Of a stretch of DNA of 64,000 nucleotides, positions 23,490 to 35,100 are shown piece after piece. The notes under the pieces were generated by a model. It was not told the origin of the DNA. It did no database searches and saw only the letters and a program-made list of their open reading frames with translations. Every line of letters begins with the position of its first letter. Within the stretch, counting starts at the first letter, position 1. Made by a program: the position numbers and the translations under genes. This DNA is from Arenicola marina (Eukaryota; Annelida; Polychaeta; Arenicolidae), in assembly GCA_964019135.1 (NCBI GenBank), contig OZ025263.1:33334133-33398132 (forward strand). The letters are read 5' to 3'.

Positions 23490-24540
23490 AAAAATCCACA
23501 CTTGGTTCATAAACGTTAACATATTTATAGTACGATATGTACGAGAATAGTGCTCATATGGAACTACCTTGAACTTTATCAAATGCAACTGTGTGCTATA
23601 TGAGTTGTATGTCTAATTCAAGTCACTAATATATCAACACCCAAGAATTAATAATATTAGTCCACTAATAACGCTACGGCAAGTCGCCAAGGTTTGAAGG
23701 TCATGCGGGCTGAAGATGATCAGCTGGCGTGATCGCTCAGTCACCCCTCAGGGTGCGGAAGGGTGGGGTGGAGGGGTAAGATCTTTGCAAAGAAAACAAA
23801 TCATTGAAGCACCAAAATGCCATTGAAGCAAAAAGCACCAGTTGTATCTCAAGTAATGTAGATAGGAACAATACAGTAGTCTCCGCATCTGTTATTAGTC
23901 ACTGTTGTTTAATGACGATGACAAAGCTTCCCAATTTTAGGAACCACCATAATGACTAGCATACGTTTCACTCACTTGATATAAGAGATTTACTGACATT
24001 TTTTGCCGTTGTATTGACTACAATGCGTCTACTTTGCTCAAGGTTTAACTGGTTGATGCTTTTATGCTTTGTTGAGAGGGCTAGTCTGTTAGTTGATTTA
24101 TGATAGTTTCCTAAATAATATAAATGACTTAAAGTCAGTCATAAATGCCGTAGACTCACGTTTCGGCCCATATTTTCCGCGAATATGCCGCGATCGCTCT
24201 AAAAATCACTCACGTGACAAAGCAACCCTGTGCAATTTTAATGATACCAAACTTACGATAATGAGGCAGTTTTAGGCTCACTGTGGACCTAGCTTTTTCT
24301 GAATAACACGTGAATGGAACAGTACTTAGCTATGGGGTTTTCGCTAATGAAAGGGGATGTTTACCGACACTGAGCACCCAAAAAGCCATCTGCATTCCTA
24401 CACTACAAAAACTCATTGGGCGGGCTATTTGGCGGGATGTCAACAGCATTCTTCCGCCTCCGGGCTTCGCTTTTTTTTATTTCCTTCTTTTCTTATGTAC
24501 CCGATCCCAAAGCCGTCGCGGCAATGTATTATCTTTGAAA

Positions 24541-24600
24541 TGTGAGCCCTCTGTCCTCTCTCGCTTCGTGTGGTCGGTATATCGGTCGGTAGATGGCAGC
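24541..24600 (-). other. Unexpanded 21-bp array seed in R2
   Basis: The reverse complement reads CTGCCATCTACCGACCGATA, then CCGACCACACGAAGCGAGAG, then AGGACAGAGGG. Only about one unit-like stretch (CACACGAAGCGAG) stands between the same flanks that bracket the 4.8-kb array in F2 (left CTGCCATCTACCGGCCAG, right GCGAGAGAGGACAGAGG). Confidence 0.75.
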
Positions 24601-24702
24601 TCGACGGCCCGTCTGTCTAATCAGGCTAATTTAGAGGGGGTGACGTCTTGACGAACGGTAAAGACATCACGGCGGGAGACTAGACGGTGCAGCCAGAAAT
24701 AA

Positions 24703-24718
24703 AACAGAAAGAGAGAGG

Positions 24719-24785
<67 letters not shown>

Positions 24786-24868
24786 CAAGTGAGAGAGAGG
24801 AAAGGACTGAAGAGGGAGAAAGAAAAACAGACAGACAGAGGTACTGGAACAGAGAGAGAGAAAGAGGG
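24703..24868. repeat. (GA)n-rich purine microsatellite
   Basis: Interrupted GA/GGA repeats. The corresponding places in F1 (31,917-31,955) and F2 (41,460-41,600) hold CT-rich tracts in the opposite orientation, so the purine/pyrimidine tract belongs to block E7. Confidence 0.9.
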
Positions 24869-24869
24869 G

Positions 24870-25325
24870 TTGTTTTTTTCCCGCAAATGTAACATCGCCT
24901 TCAAATATAATAACAAATTTCATTGGGTGTCAGAGGTTCCTGCGTGGGCTGGTGGTATGAAAGTGACCTTCTCGCGTCATTTGGTCCACTTTCAAATGCA
25001 TGGACCCTCCATATGACATGAACTTACGACATTTGCTTGATAGTTTGGTTTGGGGAATTGACTTTCACCGTTAAGAGAGAAAGGAATCCACGGTAGGATT
25101 ATGTTTCCATTCTTTATTCAATATGTCACATGGCCATTGTGCATCTTCGTCCTCTCAGCTTGGAACCTCGCGATGGGGAGACCAGGTTGCAAGGGAAGAC
25201 CAGGTTGCAAGCGATGGTTAATAACATTAACAGATTATCATAAACTATTCGTGCCTAATTAGTAGCCTGCTGTCGGTCTGAGATCGCAGAGGTCTGCTCA
25301 TATGGGTTCAAATCTTCATTGGTTA
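24870..25325. other. Unassigned sequence at the first inversion axis
   Basis: Sequence between the end of R2 and the GC-rich repeats. It contains a short direct repeat of AGACCAGGTTGCAAG at 25,177 and 25,197. It has no counterpart in the other copies that I can see, and no gene. Confidence 0.5.
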
Positions 25326-25765
25326 TGGTTGGCATATTTGTGCCACTCGCTATCTCGCATTCTCGCCTGGCACAAAAAGGGCGCGCACGCGGGCAAGAAC
25401 GTGAGAACGCGAGGAGGAGAACGCGAGGAGGAGAACGCGTGCACGTGAGGAGGAGAACGCGAGAACGCGAGGAGGAGAACGCGAGGACGCGAGGAGGAGA
25501 ACGTGGGGGCGAGAAGGCGATAGAGAGAACGCAAAATTGACCTCACCCTCGCATTCTCGCGTTCTCGCCCTCACGTTCGTGCCCTCGCGTTCTCGCCCTG
25601 GCGTTCTCGCGATCTCGCCCTGGCGTTCTCGTCCTGCGTTCTTGCGAACACAAATATGCTACCATTATGGTGGCATATTTGTGCCACTCGCTATCTCGCA
25701 TTCTCGCCTGGCACAAAAAAGGCGCGCACGCGAGAAGGCGAGGGCGAGCCACAGAGAGCCATAGC
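25326..25765. repeat. GAACGCGAGG-type repeats with inverted halves
   Basis: A direct repeat of about 60 bp (GCATATTTGTGCCACTCGCT through GGCGCGCACGCG) occurs at about 25,331-25,391 and 25,675-25,733. Between them the left half (25,395-25,530) is built of GAACGCGAGGAGGA units, and the right half (25,548-25,640) of the complementary CCTCGCGTTCTCG units. The interval could therefore fold into a long imperfect hairpin. Very CpG-rich. No gene. Confidence 0.8.
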
Positions 25766-26045
25766 CCGCGCCCGAAGCCATAGCCCAGCGTATGGAACCA
25801 TAGCCCGGAGCTATAGCTCGCGCTCGGAGCCATGGCCAGGAACTTTAGCTCGCGCTCGGAGTCATAGCCCGGGGCAATAACCCGCACTTGGAGCTATAGC
25901 TCAGCGCGAGGGGCCCATACCCCGCGCCCGGAGCCATAATCCAGCGCATTAAGCCATGGCCCAGAGCCATAGCCCAGAGCCATAGCCCAGAGCCATAGCC
26001 CGTGCCCGGAGCCTAGAGCACAAGTTCAGCATACGGAGCCATAGC
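25766..26045. repeat. GAGCCATAGCCCG-type degenerate repeats
   Basis: About twenty degenerate copies of a 12-24 bp motif (GGAGCCATAGCCCGCGC and variants) adjoin the GAACGCG repeats and end where copy F1 begins. Confidence 0.8.
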
Positions 26046-26964
26046 CACATCACCTCTAAGCTTTAACTTGCGGTGAATAGGTCATGATGTTTTATCTCTG
26101 GTACTTAATAACCGTACATCCTCCATATGTTAATCTCATAATATCCTCCATATCATATCATGGGTCGCTGAGCTTAGTGAAAGTTACAATACCCGTATGG
26201 TAGATATTGTGCAATAAATAAATACAACCTTCCATGTCGACAACCTTTCACCTCACAAGAGAAGCTCCTATATTCTGGAATCATGGTGTACTCAATGGTG
26301 TATTCAAATAATATAAAATAACAATGGATGTCTCTTATTTATGCGAATGCAGCAGTCCGGCTGGTTCTTAATTACTCATTCAACGAATAATACCGATATG
26401 AAGCGAAACATCTCGAGCTCTTATCACAGAGAAAAAAGTATTTATCGTGCCATGTTAATATTAATGCACGCGACTAGAACAAGAGGATTTGGCTTATCGT
26501 GTTAACTATTTGCCCATCCCTTTTGGGATAGTTGACCGATGATCGAACCGAAAGTCGCAATAACATGACTGTCGCTTGGCATCCTGGAAGTCAAATGCAC
26601 CAGTATGCATTATGCAGAACTTTTATGGAGATCCAAGATGGCTGGCCAGGTGTTCCGGGGATCGTCGGCCGGCACCCTTCAGACATCAATCGAATAGTTT
26701 TTTGGTGAGCTGCGATAAGCGATAATGGTTGGAGTGTGGGTTGAGACAGCTGCGAAGAATAATATTCGAGAGGTTTTGCAGTGTCGCGTGACAACGACAG
26801 TGTCCTCCTCCCTCCGATCTCGGTCTCGTAACAGTTATTACGTTTGATTTTCTTGCGGTTCATTTTCGGATCCGCCTTCAAACTCGGCTGACCAGATAAC
26901 GTCTGAGTGTCGTTAAGTCAAACGAAGTATCCACCCTTTCCTTTGGCTAAATTCTGTCGCGCTC

Positions 26965-26981
26965 CTTTTGCCATGTTTTGC
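26965..26981. other. Candidate hAT excision footprint in F1
   Basis: The sequence reads CTTTTGC, then CAT, then GTTTTGC. In R1 the same position (reverse strand) is GTTTTGC, the 164-bp MITE, then GTTTTGC. Two target-duplication copies separated by 3 bp without the element is the usual appearance after hAT excision. Confidence 0.5.
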
Positions 26982-29900
26982 TCTCTTGGTTTTCCCTGTA
27001 TTCTTGCTTTGCTCTTTCATCCCCTCGCGCTATTACTGTCTACTCCAATGCCTCTTCCCCTTTCGCACCATGTCTCCCATTTCCACCTCTCTCGTTTTAC
27101 CCCCCATCCGCCCCCTTCCCCCATACAGTTCTTTTCACAGTCTCCAGGTCTTTCATCCTGAGCCGTTGTCATAATCCATACCGTGATAAAAGCGCTTCCC
27201 AGAAACACCCTCGCAGTATAAAGCGAGTTATACTTATAAGTTTTGCAGATATTAGTGCTCGGAGGGCATCACAGTGTACCTGTCAGATTGGCCGCACCGA
27301 TATCCCAAACATTCACTTCGGCTGTCCAAGGGTTAGTTATCTGCTCTCTTCATCTCTGCTTGTTTTCTAACTGCCTAAAGCCGCGACTAATGACGATAAT
27401 GACAACGAGACCTAGGGCACTATAGGTAATTGGACCACAGATTCCTTAGATTATCTTTGATTTGACCGATCTCGAGATATGCAGCTCTTCTGACGTGTCC
27501 AGCAGTTTTCGAAGAAACAAAAGCGCGTTGTCTTCATTCTTGATTTTTTCCTGATCCAGCGGAAAACCGGAAATGACTCAATGCAATCAAAAGGTTCGCC
27601 ACAACACTCGAAGTCACAAGTCGTGTATCAACCTTCCGATATGACATCGACAACATAACAGTAGTGAAGAACTTTACCTATAAATGGTATAGAGTATGGA
27701 CGTTAAGGTGAAGAGAGCATTTAATATATGCGTCCAGGAAGCAATATGTGGGTACGTCAGGCCTTGCGTCCCCATTGCACTAACATTGACATGTACTCAT
27801 TGTGACATCAAAGAAATATTGTATGTCATGCATTCAATATACGAAACATTACGTTTATACACTAAATAAAATATATGGGCCAAGAACACTTCGGATATAT
27901 GTGAAAATCTTCGAAAATAAAAAAGTTCCGTACGTCGTACATTTCCATAAACGATGCCGCTGCAGGGTGCTCCTCCACGGGGTCGCTGGCGCCTAGCGAA
28001 CTCGTGGAGAGCAATGAGGTGAACACGGATCACCGCTTATTCTGTGTCGCCATCTAGCGGCTGAATATTAAATGGAAATATTCGATCTAGGGTAGAGAGA
28101 GGGTGGAGCTGCACACAGGGATGCGGTCTCCGTAAATCACTTCGGATCATAATCTCAGAGGGGGGCGGGGCGAGGGGGGGGGGGGGACACATTTGTTGGG
28201 GCTCACGCCACCTGGACCGATATAACAGTCTCGCGAGTCATCGTGGCGTTAGGCAATTGTATTGACCCGACATCAAGCTGTAGCAGCCAGCCAGTTTTCA
28301 TGAAATAATGTAATTGAAAAACTGCTAAAGCTGATGAAGGCTCAATAAAATGCCTAACGCCGTGCAAAACTCGCCCTATTACTATTATTACGAGTTTAGT
28401 TTCCGCATGCATTGCAACCACAAAGTAAAACATTTTGCGACTGGCTGTCCGCAAACCGCATGCCTGTCCACATAATTGGCCAGTCGCCTTATTGATACCA
28501 TATATCGTTGCCAAGAAACATCGCACGTGTAACTAGGCAACTAGGCAGGTATGCGGGCCATTTAAATCTATAACTAATTCTTTTGGTGTGTGGTGTCATC
28601 TTTCATTGTTCTATGCAATGTCACTATGGCAACGATTGTAAATTGAGTGCACAGCAGGGCGGTTTGGGTTAGATTACAGCATTTTAGCCTTCAGATTTGA
28701 TGCCAATTGTACTAGTTAATACGACCATCAACGCGTAATAATGACAGTTGACCTATTTAAGCCAAGGGAGCAAGCGCAGGTAACATTCTCGCCTTTGGGA
28801 GGTTCAGCACGGAAGATCCTTCCGATGGTCTGATATCCCGTTGTGTTCTGCGTCACTCCGGATGGTGAGCCTTACGGCGATCTGTCTTCCTGTGTCTAAC
28901 ACCCACTGGTGACATGTACACTGCGCCGCGCCATTTATCAGACCTCCCCTCGGGTGGCCCTCTTTGCCCCTCCACCCCCCACCCCTCCCCTCGCCGAGTC
29001 TCGAGTCTCCATGAAGACTACTCAGCGGTTCACCCACAACATCCCAGGACATCCATCACCCCGACCTACCCACCCCGCCCACACCATAACCTTTCGGAGA
29101 TGATGTCAGCCGGTCGGGTGGGGATGGTTTATACGGTGGCCCGTTGGTGACATCGCTCGGAGATGACGTAGTTAGTGATCGGCACTAACGAAAGGAAAAT
29201 ATAAGTTAGTTATTTGGGTTGTTTGTATGCGATGAAATACGATACGTGTCGCACATTGTTGAGATTCGGGGACAACCAATGACAACTAATGGTTACTAAT
29301 GACATCCAACTAATGACAAATAATTACAACCGTTCACATCCGATGACCGCAATTGACAGCATATGACAGCCGATGGCGGTTGACGCTAACAAATCAATGG
29401 CAATCAGAGTCAATGTGATTATGTGACAGCTAATGAGAACCAATGAGAACCAATGACGCCACGGACATGGTAGCAGGTGAGTAGCATATGGCACATTGAC
29501 GTCTAACGCCGGCCAATGACGGGTAAAAATGATCAGCAACTACACTACAATTACTCGCCAACCTTGTAATATCGTGACTGATTGAGGGTTATGTGAATCT
29601 GTAGTTACAGCCAGGTAAGTCAGAGAGATGGTTCACCGCCGTCATCGGGTAGCCAATGCAATGGGTCATCTCAGATTCACTTGCGGCAAAATGTATTTGA
29701 TGCACCGTTCAGATCATCTCTCTAGACAAATCTAAGGGGGTTATTCATGCTTTTAGTATTTTAGCAACTGCTTCAGGACATCTATCAATGGATTCTGTCA
29801 TATCATTGTACCCCCCCCCCCCCCACCCCGTCCTCCGCGCCGCTTTTTACAAAAGTATGGTTTCCTCTATGATGGAGATTCTACGAAATCAGTCAGGATT

Positions 29901-32100
29901 TATTTCACGAATTGTCCCTCTGAAGGCCTCACCAAATGACCTTTGAAGTTCCATCTGGCGCAGTAGTCACAAAGACAACATACGTCGGGTCGTCCCTGCT
30001 CCACAGCCTCCGTGCAATCAATCATGACGACGGACATGTTCTGGCGTTGAACATTCTATATTCATTTACATTGACTGTTTCGAAGGCAATAAGGTCTCCA
30101 GGCGGCTGCAGCTCGTGCAGCTTCCGGACAATGTATTATGTTAGAGACTATAGAACCCGAGCTAGAACCCGAACTGACCCCCCCCCCCCGCCCCCCTCCC
30201 GCCCACTAGCGCCCCCGTTTTACTCAAGACAGTCTGCAGACTGGTTTCATCAGCGTCGACAATGAGAAGAAGTGAATTTTCGTGGCTATGAAATGACTAA
30301 AGCGTGAGCAATAACGTCAGTCTCACCCTATCACATGGTTTCAACTGGGTTCGTTTTGGCTACGTGTTTGCAAACATGGTCTATTCCGAGCCAAAGAATA
30401 TCATTATGAAGTGTACTCTTCCCCGCCTAAAGTACACAGGCGAAATAGAACACGAATGAGATGCGAGATCTTAGCGACATCGTTACGTTTTGTCGGTGTA
30501 ATCCCGAATCCAATTACATAAGCGTGGTTTTCATAGCGCGTTAGGCTTATAAAGAAGACAAAATGTTGTCGTCGGATGAAAGGCGGTGTGCCTCGGTTCT
30601 GGTCTCTGACCGCTCCAGTATAAAACGGTAGGTTTGGGGAGGACTTTCAGGAATTAATTAGCGTTAAAGTATAAGATGCTGCTTCGCCGCTGATTCAACA
30701 AGAAAACGGAACTTTTAAGGCAACTCACAGTGATATGGTTGATATATATTAATTAGTTGTATGTATATAACAGTGATATACAAAAAGACACATTGATGGT
30801 GTATGGTTGAAACTGTTGAAACATTTAACGAGGCTGAAACTGACATTTCTGAGACATTTAGGACAAATTGTAGTGATATTGCGAAACGTTTAAAAGACTA
30901 AAAGGAACATTGAAAAATCATTTAAATGGACTGAAATTGACTTTGTTGAAAAATTAGGTATTTACAGTTAAATGGTTGTTGTATTTTACATGTCACGTCT
31001 CCCTAACTGCAGATGAAAATTAAATTATTTTGGACAAATCAAATATATTAAAAGAATAGATGGACACCGTGAATGATATAGATGGCATGCTTACTATGGT
31101 CGTCAGTTAGTGCTGGCTTTGCCATATGACATTACTCGGCATCACCATATTTGCCACCAAAGGTGACCAAACCAAACCACGGTATTAAACCAAACCACGG
31201 CATCCATAATCTGAAGTAAACAGCATTGCGGTCGGGTATAATCATTGTCAGTATCGTAGCATTGACCTCAACCGAACGGAACACGAAACTTTGCCTTATC
31301 AACATAAGGCCCCCGAGAGGAAGTCACAAACCGGAAGTGACCTTGCCCTCCCGTGCTGCGGGTCAGTTTCTACTTGTATGTACGGGTACATCCCTTCTCC
31401 TATGTGCCCCCGTCCCCCACCACCCCGCCGCCAATACCTTTGCCCGAGGCCTTCCGTTGGCTGTCTGGTTCTCGCAGTGACACGTGAGGACACATTCTTA
31501 CTCCGGAAACGAGGCTCACACCTGACTGATGTCGTCTCGGTATGACACAATGCCACTCGTGGGTCCCAATTTCCGCGTCGGCAGTACGTACCGTATTTTT
31601 ACCAACCATTTATCGATCTTATTGTTTTGGGTCCGTGTTACCTAAACATATTGTGACACAAACAACAGCGGCACAATATAACAGTTGGTTTTTACTGGGT
31701 TCCTAAATATGTCAATGTATTTTTATTATTTGTAGCCGACTTATTCTTGTCCGCGTCGGGTTTATTGTTTTGTGGCTAGGACTATAACTCCTGTGTGCGC
31801 TCTGCTTAGCATAAATGCAACTGTCTACCCGTTGGCTTTCTGGGCGTCATCCCTCCAGCTCATTACTGTCTCTCACCATCTGCACAAATCACTCCAGGCC
31901 TCCTTCCATCCCCCCCCCTCTCTCTCTATGTTTTAGTCCTTCTGTTCCTCCCTCTCTCGCTTTTTCTGTCCGTCTTTCTGTTTGATTTCTATAGCTGGCT
32001 GCACCGTCTGGTCTCCCGCCGTGATGTCTTCGCAATTCGCAAGATGTATCCGCAAGATGTATCTACTGGCCAGGCGGTGACCTCGGCCGCGGGCGAGATC

Positions 32101-32160
32101 GGACCGAGACGATGACCAGACCAAACCAGACGAGGCGAGAGAGGTCAGGGGCTAACATTT
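32101..32160 (+). other. Unexpanded 21-bp array seed in F1
   Basis: Between CCTCGGCCGCGGGCGAGAT on the left and GTCAGGGGCTAACATTTC on the right lies only CCAGACGAGGCGAGAGAGG. The same flanks surround about 228 units in F2. This is the unexpanded state of the site. Confidence 0.75.
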
Positions 32161-35100
32161 CAATGATAACAAATTGCCGCCACGGCTGCAGAATCAGAAG
32201 CATTAAAACAAGAAAGAAAATAAATGAAGCGTTACCCGGAGGCGAAAAAATGCTGTTGACTTCCCGCTGAATACCCCCCCCCCCCCCAATGAGTTATTTA
32301 GTGTCGGAATGTAGATGACATTGTGAGTACCCAGTGTCAGTTAACATCCTCCTTTCAATGGGAAGAACCCCATAGTTAAGCACTGTTTCATTCAAGCGTT
32401 ATTCAGAAATTAGGCGCACACTGAAGCCTAAAATTGCTTTATTATCGTTGTTTTCATTTCTAACATAGATGCACCGTTATCTATTGACGCCAATGTAATC
32501 TATAATAATGATGATTATAATTATAATTGCTTACGATTGTCATTTGGATAACGAACGAATACTAGGACTATAACTTGACGATAGTGTTGTCACATGCTGC
32601 CAAAATGTCCAACAGTTCTTTCGTTGATCTCATAATCTGGGTGGCAGGTCAATGACACATTAGATTATTCTATGTCAGACAATTCAGTCAACGACATACA
32701 TTTCAATTACTCTGATTTTTACTTTCGTTGCCAATCCTTTGCGTGATATTAATTTAATTTCGTCAATTGGAATGGAACATGGTTTATTCCAAACATTCTA
32801 AAAAAAATTACCAGCAAAATTGGATCCTTGCTGTACTCCAGTTGTCTTCTAATACACGAATATTCTAGTCAAGTGAATGTAATAACCATAACTAAGCACG
32901 GGACTGATTTCTTCGTTCGCCTGATCCATGTGTTAGACAGCACAGCGTGGGTCCCCGGTATTCATATATACAAGTCCACGGCGCCAGGACATCTGTCCTG
33001 TTGATATATGCGAACCGACGCCCTGGTGGGCGAGATTGCGAATGCGTTTAGGAAGCCGCCGACGACATATAACGATATGTATATAACGATACAATTCGTA
33101 CCCGATCCCCGATTGGCGACAGGTCTAGGCCTTGGTTACCATCTCCACCCCGCCCTCCCTCCCCCTGAGGGGTGACTGGGCGATCACGCCAGCTGATCAT
33201 CCTCAGCCCGCATGACCTTCAAACCTTGGCGACTTGCCGTAGCGTTATTAGTGGACTAATATTATTAATTCTTGGGTGCTGATATATTAGGGACTTGAGT
33301 TCGATATACAACTCATATAGCACACGGTCGCATTTGATAAAGTTCAGGGTAGCTCCATATGAGCACTATTCTCATCCACATAACATATCGTACTATAAAT
33401 ATGTTAATGTTTATGAACCAAGTGTGGATGGTATGCGTTATGTTTGAACATGTCTAATTCCTCTGAGTCTGATGCCGAGATCAATTAGTAGAGAGTATGA
33501 CAATTGTGTTTTATTTTGGCGTGGGAGAACAGTATAAATATCACAACATATTGAATATTGTATTCTGTTTTAGGTGTACCCACCTTATGTCCGCCCCCCC
33601 CCCCCTTACCACCTCACCCGACGCCCAGACATTTTGTCGGACCTCAGTCGACTCATCTGATCTATTCCTCTCCAAACTTTTATAGAAATATGTCTTTTAG
33701 AAGCCGAATATTGTTTACGTCATCACTGCGCAACGATTAGAAACCAGAAATATAATGCCAGAAGATCATGCCAGATTTCAGCGCCCGTCTATTTAAATAT
33801 ATTTTAGATTAAACAGTATTTAAACATTATTTACGGGGAGCCAGTCAATTCACAGGTTGAGGAACGGAACCAGCCAACAGTTATGAACACAATACCCCGG
33901 GAGAGGGTGCTACAGCTTGTGATCTCCGCAGACACCGGCTTTGTTGTGGTGATTAGGCAGGAACCAGGCAGTAACATTACGTTAGCTGTAATTGGATCTG
34001 GTCAGATGGCGCTCCGCTGGGCCACAGAATGGCGCGATGATGCATCCAATGATAGAGCCAACAGTTATCATACGATCAGATAACATTGGACATAAGGCGG
34101 TATCTCTCGGACATATAGGTGTCAAATTACTAGCGTCTGGTTCTAACCTTCTGTTGTGCATAATAGCAGCTGCGTATACAGTGTTAGGATATTTGATCAT
34201 CGCATTTGGCATCTACCAGGAAATAAAATGATCCGGTTCTTGGGCATCTACCAGGAAATGAAATGATTCGGTTTCTGGGCCTGTTGGCTGAATATCCATT
34301 GGTTGTCAGCTCAAACCGCTTACCAACTGAGGTATAACGTAAACGATGATATACATATGCTACTCGTCAAGCGGTAGCACGGTGCTTCCGATTTACTGAG
34401 CACGGAAGCTGTTCAGACATTAGGCCATAGTACAGTCACAATACCAGGGTTTCCGTAGATGAACGATGCTTCAAATACAAGTCAATAACCCGATTTCTTC
34501 TCGTCAAAAATTGATGTGATTTGTGTAACATATGCTTCATTAGCAGAAAGAAGCCAATATATGTCAGCCGTCCACCTCAAACGTCCGTAGCAACCATGGG
34601 GTAGTCATGGTGATTACACTATCGAAGTACACGGAATCTATGCAACACAACCTCAATAAATACCGAGCGGTAGAGTAGACGCCTAAAAAGCATGTGTTCG
34701 AACCATGTACCGCGGACAGCAGATGCTGCGGTTAATGAGCTACAGGAAGAAGTTTGTTGTTCTCGGAATACAGTCTAATTAACCCGAGGCCTAAAAAGAC
34801 GGCGTAGGTTTACTCCATATGAAAGGACGTGGGCACGTGTATTGCTTACATAAAGACTGATAAAGACTGGGTTCCGACGGCGCAGTGAGGGGCGGGAGGG
34901 GGGGGGGGGTGCGGAGTTGGGCAGGCTGGCTTGTGATTGGGTGAGACGAGGAGCTCGATGTTTAGGATAACGTTTTGCTCTTTGTAACAAAGACACATAT
35001 AGTTTTGTCCTCGCCTACCAGGGGCGGCATTCCAGCTCTGATGAAACAACCGTCATAGGTAAAAAATAATGGCCCATGAGGTGGGCGGGTCTCCTTATTG

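Larger units (their letters stand above)
23490..24870 (-). repeat. Large repeat copy R2 (partial: H, G, unexpanded E7)
   Basis: Block H (23,490-23,790) matches 47,320-47,520 directly and 33,170-33,420 in reverse. Block G (about 24,200-24,540) and the E7 seed (24,541-24,690) are the reverse complement of 32,000-32,450. The copy ends in a GA microsatellite at about 24,870. The stretch 23,790-24,200 is weakly related to G/H sequence and contains no gene I can recognise. Confidence 0.8.
26060..34240 (+). repeat. Large repeat copy F1 (E2 to H, then N)
   Basis: A forward-oriented copy, the most complete one without a large array. The order is E2 (26,060-26,930), E3 (26,930-27,180), E4 (27,180-28,830), E5 (28,830-29,430), E6 (29,936-31,400), E7 (31,400-32,150, unexpanded), G (32,150-32,720), H (32,720-33,440) and N (about 33,950-34,230). 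E4 and E5 align with F2 nearly base for base over long stretches, for example CCTCCACGGGGTCGCT at 27,972 and 37,458. About 520 bp at 28,219-28,740 and about 275 bp at 31,528-31,803 are extra relative to F2 and R4. Frames inside are short and not shared in phase among copies, so I call no gene. Confidence 0.85.

Noticed and set aside
34690-34730. tRNA-like B-box (GTTCGAACC) in block B
   Set aside because: No matching A-box or cloverleaf could be traced, and the R1 paralog lacks the motif.
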